51,509 bases of DNA from Hyphomicrobiaceae bacterium (GTDB taxonomy: Bacteria; Pseudomonadota; Alphaproteobacteria; Rhizobiales; Hyphomicrobiaceae): assembly GCA_023384095.1 (NCBI GenBank), contig JAHDXT010000024.1, forward strand, positions 1-51,509, given 5' to 3'. The position numbers and the translations under genes are program-made. Positions 35,982 to 44,948 of the stretch are shown here, piece after piece. Every line of letters begins with the position of its first letter. Position 1 is the stretch's first letter. The notes below the pieces were generated by a model, which searched no databases, was not told where the DNA came from, and saw only the letters and a list, made by a program, of their open reading frames with translations.

Positions 35982-36862
35982 TCCCTCCCGAGATACGCCG
36001 CCTTAACGTCTGGGTGGCTGCGCACGACCTCCGGCGGGCCCTCGACGAGGACGCTGCCCTGATGCATGACCGTGATCGTGGTAGAAATATTGAGCACGAC
36101 GTTCATGTTGTGCTCAATCAGCACGATCGTGTGGTCGCGCGAGAGTGCGACCACAAGCTGCTTCATGATTTCAATGTCGTCCACGCCCATGCCGGCGGTC
36201 GGCTCGTCGAGGAGCAGCGTGCTCGACCCGCTGGCGAGCGCTAGTCCGACCTCGAGGATGCGTTGCTGGCCGTGTGACAGCTCGCCCGCCTTGATGTCCC
36301 GCCAGCGTTCGAGCGACAGCTGCGCAAGGACGCTTTCGGCATCGGACATGGCGCGTACAAGCCGCTCCTTCGGGCGAAAGAAATCGAATGTCGCGAGCCC
36401 CGTCTTTGCCTGAGCGGCGAGTCGAAGGCCCTCGATGACTGAGAGGTTCTGGAAGAGGTTGGTCACCTGGAACGAGCGGGCCATTCCGCAACGGGCGCGC
36501 CGATGCACCGACATGCGCGTGATGTCTCGCCCTTCGAACATCACGACGCCGGAAGTAGGTGGTACCACGCCCGTTAGGCAGTTAAACAGAGTCGTCTTAC
36601 CGGCGCCATTCGGCCCGATGACAGAGTGGATCGTGCGCTCTCTTACTTGGATGGAAACATCACGGAGGGCCACAAAACCGCCGAAGCGCTTGCTTACGCC
36701 TGCTGCTGCAAGCTTCACGCCTCTCGTTCCGCAGCCTACATCGTTGCCATTTGCGGGGAGGGCCGCGTTGGCAGTGCCAGTCACGGTTGTGCCCGCGGCG
36801 GAGTCCGTATCCGAAACGTCGCGCTCCATGCTCGGACAGCAAAGGATCGCAGTATCCCCCAT
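35975..36862 (-). CDS. livG: Branched-chain-amino-acid-type ABC ATPase LivG
   Basis: 295 residues. GPNGAGKTTLFNCLTGVV (Walker A), LSHGQQRILEVGLALA (signature) and TLLLDEPTAGM (Walker B) are intact. The ATG at 36862 has AAGGG about 7 nt upstream and overlaps the end of livM by about 80 nt; the first ~48 residues are a poorly conserved leader, and ATG 36829 is an alternative. It is the second ATPase of the importer. Confidence 0.92.
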   Translation of the reverse strand: MGDTAILCCPSMERDVSDTDSAAGTTVTGTANAALPANGNDVGCGTRGVKLAAAGVSKRFGGFVALRDVSIQVRERTIHSVIGPNGAGKTTLFNCLTGVVPPTSGVVMFEGRDITRMSVHRRARCGMARSFQVTNLFQNLSVIEGLRLAAQAKTGLATFDFFRPKERLVRAMSDAESVLAQLSLERWRDIKAGELSHGQQRILEVGLALASGSSTLLLDEPTAGMGVDDIEIMKQLVVALSRDHTIVLIEHNMNVVLNISTTITVMHQGSVLVEGPPEVVRSHPDVKAAYLGREC

Positions 36863-37818
36863 CCCCTACCCTTCTCAACGATCCAGTTGACTCCTGAAAG
36901 GAGGCCACCACGTAGATAGCTCGCGACGACTATCAGGATAAGACCGAGCACGAGTAGCCAGCGCGGCCAGATGGCTGAAAGTAAGTTGCCGAGCAGGACG
37001 TAAAAGGTTCCGCCGAGCACCGAGCCGAAGAGGGATCCTGTGCCGCCCAGGATGGTCATAATAATGATGCGTTCGCCCATCGACACCTCGATGTTGCTCA
37101 GCGGCGCAAAATTCAGAAACAGCGCATAGAGGGCACCCGCGATGCCGGTAACGACTGCGGAAATCGCAAACGCCGCGATCTTGAATAAGCGGGTATTGTA
37201 GCCCATTGCCAGGGCGCGGTCCTCGTTTTCGCGCACCGCGACAAGAGCGCTGCCGAAGGGTGACGAGACGAGTCGCTGCAGAAATAGGTAGATACATAAA
37301 AACACGATTGCGGCAAAAGTGTAAAAGCTCATCGGTGTCCTGAGCGTCAAAAGTGTAGTTTCAAAAACCAAGAGCGGCGGGCGCGGAACGTTGAGCAGGC
37401 CGTTGTCGCCGCCGGTTATGTCCTCCATTGCATAAGCAATGAAGTAGAACATCTGTGAGCATGCGAGCGTAAGCATGACGAAGTAGATGCCGCGCCTTTG
37501 GGTGACGAGCCCGCCGACGACGAGCCCTGCCGCAAGACTGATCACGGCCGCCGCGAGCAGGCCGCCCCAGGCGCTCGCACCAAGATGAATCAGGGCGAGG
37601 CCACAGGCGTAGGCACCAACGCCGAAAAAGATCGCTTGGCCGAAGGATAGGAGTCCGACGTAGCCGAGGAGGAGGGTGCATCCGAGAGACGCAATCACGA
37701 AGATCAAGGCCTCGGTCGCCATGGCGACTGACGGCAGCACCACCGGCAGGATGAGGACGACAACGATGCTCGCGAGAAACGTCGGTTCTAGGAGGAGCGG
37801 GCGGCGGCGCATCCTCAA
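36781..37818 (-). CDS. livM: Branched-chain-amino-acid-type ABC permease LivM
   Basis: 345 residues with about nine membrane segments and the family motifs LLLGYVGLLSFGQAIFFGVG and GGTGSLFGSVLGG. It forms the channel with LivH. The start overlaps the livH stop in an ATGA-type 4-nt overlap; its last ~27 codons overlap livG in another frame, which is longer than usual. Confidence 0.93.
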   Translation of the reverse strand: MRMRRRPLLLEPTFLASIVVVLILPVVLPSVAMATEALIFVIASLGCTLLLGYVGLLSFGQAIFFGVGAYACGLALIHLGASAWGGLLAAAVISLAAGLVVGGLVTQRRGIYFVMLTLACSQMFYFIAYAMEDITGGDNGLLNVPRPPLLVFETTLLTLRTPMSFYTFAAIVFLCIYLFLQRLVSSPFGSALVAVRENEDRALAMGYNTRLFKIAAFAISAVVTGIAGALYALFLNFAPLSNIEVSMGERIIIMTILGGTGSLFGSVLGGTFYVLLGNLLSAIWPRWLLVLGLILIVVASYLRGGLLSGVNWIVEKGRGWGILRSFAVRAWSATFRIRTPPRAQP

Positions 37819-38678
37819 GCCCTACCGAGTAGGCCGTGCGGGCGGAGCAGGATCACCAGCGCCATCGCGACGTAGATCATGATGTTGGCGCCTTCCGACC
37901 AGAAACTGCTCATTACGCTCTGCACGATGCCAACGACGATCCCTCCCACGAGCGCGCCTGCGAAGCTCCCCAGGCCGCCAACCACCACGACCACAAAGGC
38001 TATGACAAGCGCGTCAGGACCCATGAAAGGCTCTGCGCCGCGGATCGGCGCGGCGAGTACGCCCGCAAGCCCCGCGAGGAAAGCACCGAGCGCGAAGGTC
38101 ATCGAGTAGACACGGAAGATATTTATGCCGAGTAGCGACACCATCTCTGTCGATTCCGTTCCAGCGCGCAGCACGGCGCCGTACCGGGTGCGTTCCAGCA
38201 GGAGCCACAGTGCGAGCGCTAGGATAGCCGTGAAGCCGATCAGGAAAAGACGGTATTTCGGATAGGCGAAGTTGCCGAAAATCATGACGCCGCGAAAAAC
38301 CTCTGGCGGTGCAATTGGCTTTCCGATAGGACCCCAGATTAGGACCGCCATCTCCTGAATAACGAGGGCGAGCCCAAGCGTCACCAGAATCTGATACATG
38401 TGGGGCACACGATAAAGGCGGCTGAGAAAATAACGCTCGCCGAGCCAACCGCCGATGCCGACCGCAACTGGACCAAGAACCAGCGCCAACCAGAAGTTTC
38501 CCGTTAAATCGGCGATGGCATAACAGGCATAAGCGCCCAATAGATAAAACGCCCCGTGCGCGAAATTCACAAAGTTCATAATACCAAAAATGATAGTCAG
38601 ACCCACGGCGATCAAGAAATAGATCATTCCGATCCCGAGTCCGTTGAAGACCTGAATCAGATAGAGGTTCATGTGCAA
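37815..38678 (-). CDS. livH: Branched-chain-amino-acid-type ABC permease LivH
   Basis: 287 residues with about eight membrane segments. It starts NLYLIQVFNGLGIGMIYFLI, followed by IFGIMNFVNFAHGAFYLLGA and, near the end, VVVVGGLGSFAGALVGG, the usual LivH motifs. It is the first permease in transcription order. Confidence 0.93.
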   Translation of the reverse strand: MHMNLYLIQVFNGLGIGMIYFLIAVGLTIIFGIMNFVNFAHGAFYLLGAYACYAIADLTGNFWLALVLGPVAVGIGGWLGERYFLSRLYRVPHMYQILVTLGLALVIQEMAVLIWGPIGKPIAPPEVFRGVMIFGNFAYPKYRLFLIGFTAILALALWLLLERTRYGAVLRAGTESTEMVSLLGINIFRVYSMTFALGAFLAGLAGVLAAPIRGAEPFMGPDALVIAFVVVVVGGLGSFAGALVGGIVVGIVQSVMSSFWSEGANIMIYVAMALVILLRPHGLLGRA

Positions 38679-39139
38679 GCTAGGTGTGAGGGCGCAGCCA
38701 GGGCGCGTGGTTCAGTCAGGCCATCTTGCAGCCGGATTTTCACAGAAGACAGAAACAATCGGCCTGAGCTGATGGCCTCCGTTGGAACATCCTTCTTGTT
38801 CATTTTCGCTCCGATTTGCCCTTCAGTCGATAACGGCAATGCAGCACATAATCAGGAGCAGACGTTCTTCGATTCCGCCGTTTCGCTCATTCGCCTTCCG
38901 GTAGAGCAGGGCGTTCGATAGACGGGTGCCGTCTCGTTTAGCGCTTCTCCTGAAATTGCGGTTGTCGTTGAGTGGAAGCACCGGCGACTTGCCCGACACT
39001 TCCTCGATCGAACGCGCTTACCGAAGGCCACGTATCAATGCCCACGCCCCTCACCGCGGGTGCTAGTTCGACGATCCCTCGCAAGACAGTCCCGCCGCCA
39101 GGAACTTCCACTGATTGTGTTTTGGTCCCCGCCTACAGC
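38679..39139. other. Gap between liv binding-protein gene and livH
   Basis: 461 bp without a convincing gene on either strand; short frames here show no recognisable motif. Base composition is nearer 50% GC. It separates the binding-protein gene from livH on the same strand and may hold an internal promoter or a processing site; no clear hairpin-plus-T-run was found. Confidence 0.5.
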
Positions 39140-40375
39140 TCACGTGGGCATTTTGCATTCCGACTGACCTCTTTCCACAAAGGCCGTGCCAGAATCGACG
39201 ATCTCAACGTAGTCCTGATCATATTTCTTATTCTGCTTCTTTTTTCCGCGACAGAGATAGTACGGCTTGATCACCTGGTGGTCGAAGCTCCTGATATGCT
39301 CACGACCCGTGGGCCCATCGTACTCCAGTCCCTCAAGGGCTCGGATAACGGCAGCAGGTTCCACAGATTGCGCTTTCCTCATGCCTTCGAGAACGATTTG
39401 ATTGCAGACGAAACCATTCGCTCCAAGGTAACTTGGAAATGTTTTTAGGTTCTCTTGAAAAATACTCACAAGCGCTCTATTCTGAGGGGTGTCTATTTGA
39501 TGTTCGTACTGACTCCCAAGGAAGACGTCCTCGAGAACATCCGACCCTAACTCAGAATACTGTTCCAATCCACTGGCCCAGGCGACAATTACGCGCATCT
39601 TTTCCTTGACGCCGAAGCTCACTGCTTGCCGCAACGTGTGCGTGCTTTGCCCCCCGAAACTAAGAATGAGGAGCACATCAGGCTTGGCTGCTACAGCGGT
39701 GGTGATGTACCCAGAGAATTCAGTCTCATTCAGAGCGTGATAACTGTTACCCGCATGCTCCAAACCCTTTTCCTTCAGAATTCTTTGGGCGTTGGTCAAC
39801 AGCGCCTCACCGAATACGTACTTCGGTGTGATCGTATACCAGCGCCGAGCACTGGGGTTCATCTCGATGAACGGTCGGACAGTTTGCTCAATCGCGCCGA
39901 ATGTTGGCACTGACCAGCGGAAGGTCGATCTGTTGCAATGCGAACCGGTGACTTCGTCAGCGCCAACTGCGGTTACGAACACCCCTCCAGCCTTGGCAGC
40001 TTCACTCGACACCGCGAGCGCTGTTGACGAAAGCGTGCCGCCGGTGAAGAAGCGTGTGTCATTCTGGTGGATCTGGGTCAAGATCTTCGGGAGGCCCTTG
40101 CCTGGGTTCCCTTCCGAGTCGACCACTGTTGCGTCAATGGTCAAACCGTACGACTTTGCAAGGGACTTAACAGCTAGCGTAGCGCCATCCGCCATGGGCT
40201 TACCAGCTCCCGCGAATGTCCCAGAAAGAGCCGCGAAGAAGCAGATCTTCGAACTCTTGGCACCAGCGAAAGCGCTTCCGATCAAGGCCGGCGACGAAAC
40301 ACTGGTCACAGCACTCGCAGCGACCGACTTCAGCAACGACCTTCTAGTGAACCGGCTCCTCACAGAATCCGTCAT
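39140..40375 (-). CDS. ABC transporter substrate-binding protein, LivJ/LivK-like, Tat-exported
   Basis: About 411 residues from ATG 40375 (GGAG upstream). The N-terminus SRFTRRSLLKSVAASAV is a twin-arginine signal, followed by a hydrophobic stretch ending SAFA. The mature part contains KICFFAALSGTFAGAGKPM and a type-I periplasmic binding fold (VVDSEGNPGKGLPKILTQI). It probably delivers an amino acid, amide or related ligand to LivFGHM. GC content and codon use are clearly lower than in the core genes upstream, a sign of transfer. Confidence 0.88.
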   Translation of the reverse strand: MTDSVRSRFTRRSLLKSVAASAVTSVSSPALIGSAFAGAKSSKICFFAALSGTFAGAGKPMADGATLAVKSLAKSYGLTIDATVVDSEGNPGKGLPKILTQIHQNDTRFFTGGTLSSTALAVSSEAAKAGGVFVTAVGADEVTGSHCNRSTFRWSVPTFGAIEQTVRPFIEMNPSARRWYTITPKYVFGEALLTNAQRILKEKGLEHAGNSYHALNETEFSGYITTAVAAKPDVLLILSFGGQSTHTLRQAVSFGVKEKMRVIVAWASGLEQYSELGSDVLEDVFLGSQYEHQIDTPQNRALVSIFQENLKTFPSYLGANGFVCNQIVLEGMRKAQSVEPAAVIRALEGLEYDGPTGREHIRSFDHQVIKPYYLCRGKKKQNKKYDQDYVEIVDSGTAFVERGQSECKMPT

Positions 40376-40463
40376 CTCCAACTCCAGTCCCAATACGAAG
40401 CCCAACTGGTTCGCTCGCAACCGAGCGCATCGATCAAACTAATCAGCCGAAGTAAGTCTAACC

Positions 40464-41495
40464 TTAACGATGGACGAGAGGCATGGTCAAGCACTTTGGA
40501 CCACCGCCCGCCTTTAGGAGCTCGGTGAAGTCGAGCGCATGAACTTTAATGCCCTTTTTCTCAAGTGCTTTGATCGTTTGAGGATTCCCCTTCGGGATCA
40601 CGACCACTCCGGGTTTGAGGACGAGCAAGTTCGCCGCGAGCGTTTGCACTTCGTTATCCGGAACCTCGATGATCTCCACTTTACGCTTATCTAGCTGTTC
40701 GAGGAAATGGTATCCCACGCCACCGGTATAGACCACGGCGATGTTTTCCGCCGCCATTCCGAGCACGGCATCCAGATGAAAATATCCCGACGCCCCCCCC
40801 CATTGATTCGGGCGATTTCGCCAATATCCCGGAACATCGGTGTATATAATGTCCTCGACGCCGTTGTGGCGGAGGATCCGCTCAACCTGATCAAGCCCCT
40901 CTTGATTCGAACGCACCGTCCTTGCGAGGGCCGCACAACTAGGGTTGATAAAGATCAAGTCGCTGGACTCGAACGATCCCATCCCGTGGACGGTATAGAG
41001 AATGGGGCACCCTAGTTCGGCCAACCGCTTCGCATAAAATCGTTCCATTCCCCGCTTGTAATGGTTTGCATTCCGGTCGATGATGACCCCGCCGTTGATC
41101 ACAGTGGCTGTTCGGGAGTAAACTAAAGCTCTTAGCGAGAATCCGTAGGTCCCCACGAGCGGCTGCTCGGGGTCGAGATAGATGACCTCTGTTCCTTCCT
41201 GGCGCATAACATCGGCAAAAGCATCATGTTCCTTCTGCAAGCGGCCCAAATTGACCGTACCTTCGGGGAGGTTCACGAAAGCCGGGTCTTCTTGCAGCTC
41301 CGCAGCAAGGTTCTCTTCTCCTGGCCGATGCATCAGAACGGCCCCCAATGTTCCGGCGTGATTCTGGGCCCCCCATGCGCGCCCGCCCCAAGCCCGCTCC
41401 AACTCCTCCATGAAGCCGACATTGAAGAGTGGCGTCGTTCTGCCCTTTGTGTAGTAAGGAATGTCCTTCAGTCGCGAGATCCCGCGATTGCTCAT
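40464..41495 (-). CDS. Arginine deiminase/amidinotransferase-fold (guanidino-group-modifying) enzyme
   Basis: 343 residues from ATG 41495 (GAGGAG 7 nt upstream). The catalytic-Cys region GGGPKCLTMPLVHR ends the protein, and the His region is GGASGYFHLDAVLGM; GSFESSDLIFI supplies an acidic motif. This Cys-His-Glu/Asp arrangement is that of arginine deiminase, dimethylarginine hydrolase and amidinotransferases. The exact substrate cannot be read off. Its position upstream of the liv-type binding protein (88-bp gap, same strand) and its divergent LysR gene suggest the transporter imports its substrate. Confidence 0.82.
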   Translation of the reverse strand: MSNRGISRLKDIPYYTKGRTTPLFNVGFMEELERAWGGRAWGAQNHAGTLGAVLMHRPGEENLAAELQEDPAFVNLPEGTVNLGRLQKEHDAFADVMRQEGTEVIYLDPEQPLVGTYGFSLRALVYSRTATVINGGVIIDRNANHYKRGMERFYAKRLAELGCPILYTVHGMGSFESSDLIFINPSCAALARTVRSNQEGLDQVERILRHNGVEDIIYTDVPGYWRNRPNQWGGASGYFHLDAVLGMAAENIAVVYTGGVGYHFLEQLDKRKVEIIEVPDNEVQTLAANLLVLKPGVVVIPKGNPQTIKALEKKGIKVHALDFTELLKAGGGPKCLTMPLVHR

Positions 41496-41508
41496 GAGTC
41501 TGCTCCTC

Positions 41509-41528
41509 ATACGACACAAGTGTCATAG
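41509..41528. promoter_or_regulatory. Candidate LysR-type operator between the deiminase and regulator genes
   Basis: A dyad ATACGACAC-AA-GTGTCATA (central GACACAAGTGTC at 41513-41524) in the 108-bp divergent region. It falls about 18 bp upstream of the deiminase start codon, in the expected 5' untranslated region, so regulation could be by repression or through other nearby sites. Assignment is inference. Confidence 0.4.
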
Positions 41529-41603
41529 TGACTTCTAGCGAGATTGTCGTTGGCATGGGGCAGGCGAACAAATAGTTTTTTGTAACCGGAGATATCAATA
41601 AAC

Positions 41604-42518
41604 TTGATACCGTTCACCCTAAAGCAGCTTTCTTACTTCACGGGCGCGGTCGAGGCCGGTTCCACGGTAGCCGCTGCCGAGGCCCTGCATATTTCACAGC
41701 CGTCGGTTTCCATGGCGATCACCAGACTGGAGGCGCAACTCGGCGTGCAACTCCTGTTGCGAGGTCAAGGGCAAAAACTGGTGCTGACGGCTCAAGGGCA
41801 GCACTTCTACGAAGGGGCAAAGAAACTACTTTCTGCCGCGGAGGAACTGGCCGGCGATTCCCTTGAAATGTCTCTCCAAGTCAGAGGGCACCTCGAAGTC
41901 GGGTGCTTTGTTACCGCCGCCCCGCTCGTCATGCCACGTCTAATTGCTCATTTCATTGCGCTGCATCCGGCGGTGGAGGTCAGCATCCGAGAACTCGAAC
42001 AGTCCGATTTGTTGTCAGGACTCGAAGCAGGTCGATTTCCGGTAGCGATCCTGTACGACGAGGAGATACCCGAATCACTCGTGGTGCGGACCCTGCGACC
42101 CTACAAGCCACACGTTCTGCTCCCGGCAAACAGTCCGTTGGCAGAAAGCGAAGTGCTATCTCTCGAGACACTTGCGAGCGAGCCTCTTGTGCTGTTCGAT
42201 ATCGACCCGAGCGGCCGTTATTTCTTGGAGTTGTTCAGACGTCGAGGGTTGAGCCCCAAAGTGCGCTTTCGCGCGACCTCTTTTGAGACTGTCAGGGGCC
42301 TTGTGGGAAGTGGGTTAGGTTACTCCTTGCTCATAACCCAACCCGCCGGCACGGTAACCTACGACGGTCGTGAGATCATGTGCAAAAGTTTAGGCGATGA
42401 TGTGCCGCCGAGCTCCCTCATTATCGCCCGGTCCTCCAATAGTAAGCTGCCAAAGGTAGCGAAGTTATTTTGGGACGTTTGCCTTGACTATTTTGCCGCC
42501 GGGCGATGCTCGGCATGA
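41604..42518 (+). CDS. LysR-family transcriptional regulator
   Basis: 304 residues. The N-terminal helix-turn-helix has GSTVAAAEALHISQPSVSMAITRLEAQLG (split: AAAEALHISQPSVSMAITRL), and a LysR substrate-binding domain follows with VGCFVTAAPLVMP. The only start consistent with the conserved N-terminus is TTG at 41604, with CGGAGAT ~12 nt upstream. It is divergent from the deiminase/liv genes and probably regulates them. Confidence 0.92.
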   Translation: MIPFTLKQLSYFTGAVEAGSTVAAAEALHISQPSVSMAITRLEAQLGVQLLLRGQGQKLVLTAQGQHFYEGAKKLLSAAEELAGDSLEMSLQVRGHLEVGCFVTAAPLVMPRLIAHFIALHPAVEVSIRELEQSDLLSGLEAGRFPVAILYDEEIPESLVVRTLRPYKPHVLLPANSPLAESEVLSLETLASEPLVLFDIDPSGRYFLELFRRRGLSPKVRFRATSFETVRGLVGSGLGYSLLITQPAGTVTYDGREIMCKSLGDDVPPSSLIIARSSNSKLPKVAKLFWDVCLDYFAAGRCSA

Positions 42519-42866
42519 CCGCTTTGCGTACCGCCAAAAATCATACCTTCCCGTAAGTGCCGCGACGGCCACCGCAACGTGTCCCGCGCAGCGCGCGACC
42601 CCCACATCCGGTCGATCCTGCTCGCTGGCGTGCGGCGCCTTTTTGAGGGTATGGCGCGACGCGTGAAACCCTAGCACGCTCGGCACGAGGGCTCGCCGTG
42701 GGCGTCGAGCGGGTGCTCGGTGATTTCGGCCAGCCTAATGTCGGGCGTGGCTTCTACGAACGAGGATCTAGCCTGAACTTCTCCCACTCGTGAGGGGCAT
42801 CGGGGCTCCGACTCAGTGAAAATTGTTTTGCGAGAACGACTTGAGCTGGGAAGGAGATCGCCCCCG
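42519..42866. other. Gap between LysR gene and IS1380 remnant
   Basis: 348 bp without a recognisable gene. The last ~60 bp, with AAGGAGATCG upstream of 42867, look like the leader of the IS1380-type transposase; the rest is unassigned. Confidence 0.5.
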
Positions 42867-43247
42867 ATGCCGACAGAGTGTATCCAGGCCGAGCTTGATG
42901 TGGGAAGGTCCAGAACCCGCAGGCTTGTGGGCGCTTTCGACGGCGGGGCGATCACATCGAACGGTGGCGTGGCGCTGCTCGCGGGCGCCGATCGCCGGCT
43001 CCGTCTCGCCGAGCGGCTGGCGACTTGCTTCACCGATCTGCGTGTCGCGAGGCGATCACGCACACGCTGCCCGATCCCCTGCGCCAGCGCATCTTCAGTC
43101 TCGCGCTCGGCTACGAGAACTTGATCAATCACATGAGCTCCGGCACGATCCTGCCCTCGCCGCGGCGCTCGACAGGCCGGGCGGATCGCTCGTTGGCAAG
43201 TTAACGCTCTACCGGCTGGAGCATGCGGCCAAGATCGGCCAGGACCG
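42867..43247 (+). pseudogene. IS1380-family transposase, N-terminal remnant
   Basis: Starts at ATG 42867 with a strong AAGGAG. The N-terminus VGAFDGGAITSNGGVALLAGAD is typical of IS1380 transposases. A frameshift near 43,050 moves the frame to TLPDPLRQRIFSLALGYENL, and another gives LRHDPALAAALDRPGG and GKLTLYRLEHAAKIGQDR. It then stops at the junction with an IS5 piece at about 43,247. Only about a quarter of the protein is left. Confidence 0.75.
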
Positions 43248-43620
43248 CTCGTTGTTGAACTGCCGGTCGCGGTTCTTCGAGAATACCGTCGCCCCCCACA
43301 CCGGATCGTCGATGCCAAGCCACGTCCCGGACTTGATCCGGGGACCAGCGGAACAATAGATTGTACACTGCATCTGCCATCAGCTGGCGCTCGGAGCGGA
43401 TCGAAAACAAGGTCTGGATCAGGCTTGCGCGCAAGAGCCGTTCCGGCGCGATCGATGGGCGGCCATCGCCCGCGTAAAGCCGCTCGAAGTCGTCATACAG
43501 CATGACCAGTGTCGCGTTCACGACTTCGCGGATCTTGCACAGTGGACAACGCTTCGGAATACGCTCTGCCAGGCTCACGTAGCTGAACAACGAGCCGTTG
43601 TGGTCAATCGATCCGCGCAT
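43248..43620 (-). pseudogene. IS5-family transposase, N-terminal remnant
   Basis: From ATG 43620: MRGSIDHNGSLFSYVSLAER, then GRPSIAPERLLRASLIQTLF and SIRSERQLMADAVYNLLFRW, the DDE IS5 N-terminus. The frame is broken after LFRW by a short palindromic insert (43326-43342), then resumes in another frame as GIDDPVWGATVFSKNRDRQFNNE and is cut off near 43,248. It is non-functional. Confidence 0.78.
43326..43342. repeat. Short palindrome inserted in the IS5 remnant
   Basis: CCCGGACTTGATCCGGG (6-bp arms, 5-nt spacer). It interrupts the IS5 reading frame between LFRW and LGIDDPVW with roughly 20-24 extra bases. The core resembles the CCCGGA/TCCGGG ends of the intergenic element at 21858-22013. Confidence 0.6.
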
Positions 43621-43720
43621 GCCGTCCCCCTGCCGAGGCGACAACCGGAATCATATTCGCGCACCCGTGTCGACTGGAGGGCTTTTCAGCGGCCTGTTAA
43701 GTGCTGGCGACACTGTGTCA

Positions 43721-44095
43721 CTGTCGAGCCGGTGTGACGTTGAACCCAAACCGATCATAGGAAAATCGGCTTCCAAGAACGGAAAACTCGATCCTGCCGG
43801 ACTCATTCGAGACAATGGCGGGGCCACACGATTCGGAACGACCGTCTGTCGGGCGCACCCACTGGCCCGGGATGGAGAGCCGCTGAATAGGCCGGCCGAA
43901 CGGCCCGTCGATGCCTTCGGGAAACGTGATCGCCAGATCCAGGTCGCCGAGCCGGGTGCCGAGCCTCTCGTCATCAGGGAACGCGAAGTCCTCGCCATGA
44001 AAGCCCATTTCCCAGTTCAGACGGGCATGCCAAGCGACCTGGGCATCACCGGTCTCACTGCCATCCACGTCTTGCCGGTGCCTTCGCCAGACCTG
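43721..44095 (-). other. Unidentified coding-like fragment fused to istA remnant
   Basis: An open frame in phase with the istA piece continues for about 124 codons after the point where IstA homology ends, containing WEMGFHGEDFAFPDDERL and LDLAITFPEGIDGPFGRP. It does not look random, but I do not recognise the family. It may be the end of another mobile-element gene joined by deletion, or a neutral reading frame. Confidence 0.35.
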
Positions 44096-44794
44096 CCCCT
44101 TCTCCCAACCGGCCGCTGGCATGCACGCGGTCGGCTCGACGAGGTGGTGGCTCATCAACTGGAGGAAGCGGCGATTGAACCGGCGCTCCTTACCGACGAA
44201 CACCGCGTCGACCGCGGTGCGCATGTTGTCGTAGATGCCGCGCCGCGCTGCGCCCTTGAAGAACTGGAACGCCTTCTCGTGCGCGTCGAACACCATCTCC
44301 TGGGCCTCGCCCGGATAGGCGCGCACGAACAGCATCCGGCTGTGGCACAGCCTGATCTGCACCACCTTGGCCATCGTCGTAACGCCGTCGATGACAACGC
44401 ACTCGTGGCTCCAGTCGAACCGATAGGCCGTGCCCGGCGCGAAGCTCAACGGCACGTACGCCTCGGCGCGACGCTCGCCTTCGCGCTCGGCCCAGCTGTG
44501 CGCATAGCGCCGAACGTTGTCGTAGCCGCCCCGGTAGCCCTGCAGCCGCAGGTCCTCGAAGATCCGCTAGTAGCTCAGCCGCTTGCGGGCCGCGCGCACC
44601 GCATTGGCGGCGAGCATCTCGTCGAGCGCCGCCACATGTGCCCCAAGCTGCGGGCGCGGCTGCTCACGCCGCTCATAGCGCCGCTCGGTCTCGGCTTCCG
44701 CACGTACGATCGAGCGTACCGTGTTCCGCGCCAGCTTCAGCGAACGCGCGATCGACTTGATGGATCGCCTCTCCACGAAGTACGCGCGCCGCAC
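44096..44794 (-). pseudogene. istA: IS21-family transposase IstA remnant with an in-frame stop
   Basis: The N-terminal part is RRAYFVERRSIKSIARSLKL (helix-turn-helix) and AANAVRAARKRLSY, then TAG at 44567-44569, then RIFEDLRLQGYRGGYDNVRR, YRFDWSHECVVIDG and RGIYDNMRTAVDAVF of the DDE core in the same frame. The TAG looks like a single CAG-to-TAG change. Homology ends after AGWEKGQV at ~44,096, where the C-terminal third and istB are lost. The 5' start is uncertain (GTG 44794 or a few codons upstream). Confidence 0.8.
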
Positions 44795-44852
44795 CCGTCG
44801 CGCCAGGGCCGACGGGCAACTGCCCGATGGAGATGCTCAGAAGTGACCCGCA

Positions 44853-44892
44853 AACGCATGAAGGCCCCCGCGCGCGGAGGCCTTCATGCGTT
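44853..44892. repeat. 14-bp-arm stem-loop at the 5' end of the IS21 remnant
   Basis: Arms AACGCATGAAGGCC (44853-44866) and GGCCTTCATGCGTT (44879-44892) are perfect, with a 12-nt GC-rich loop. It lies between the IS21 end (TGTCAACGCC on the minus strand, at 44,948) and istA. It may block read-through from flanking DNA into the transposase gene. Confidence 0.7.
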
Positions 44893-44948
44893 CAAGTGTG
44901 ACGGAATATTACTCCGGCCTGCCGATGGAAAATCACTCCGGCGTTGAC

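Noticed and set aside
38679-39139. A small plus-strand gene at 38972-39448
   Set aside because: It runs antisense into the binding-protein gene and shows no conserved motif or convincing ribosome-binding site.
43598-44947. A 449-codon plus-strand frame across the IS5/IS21 debris
   Set aside because: It is antisense to recognisable istA sequence and has no family motifs.
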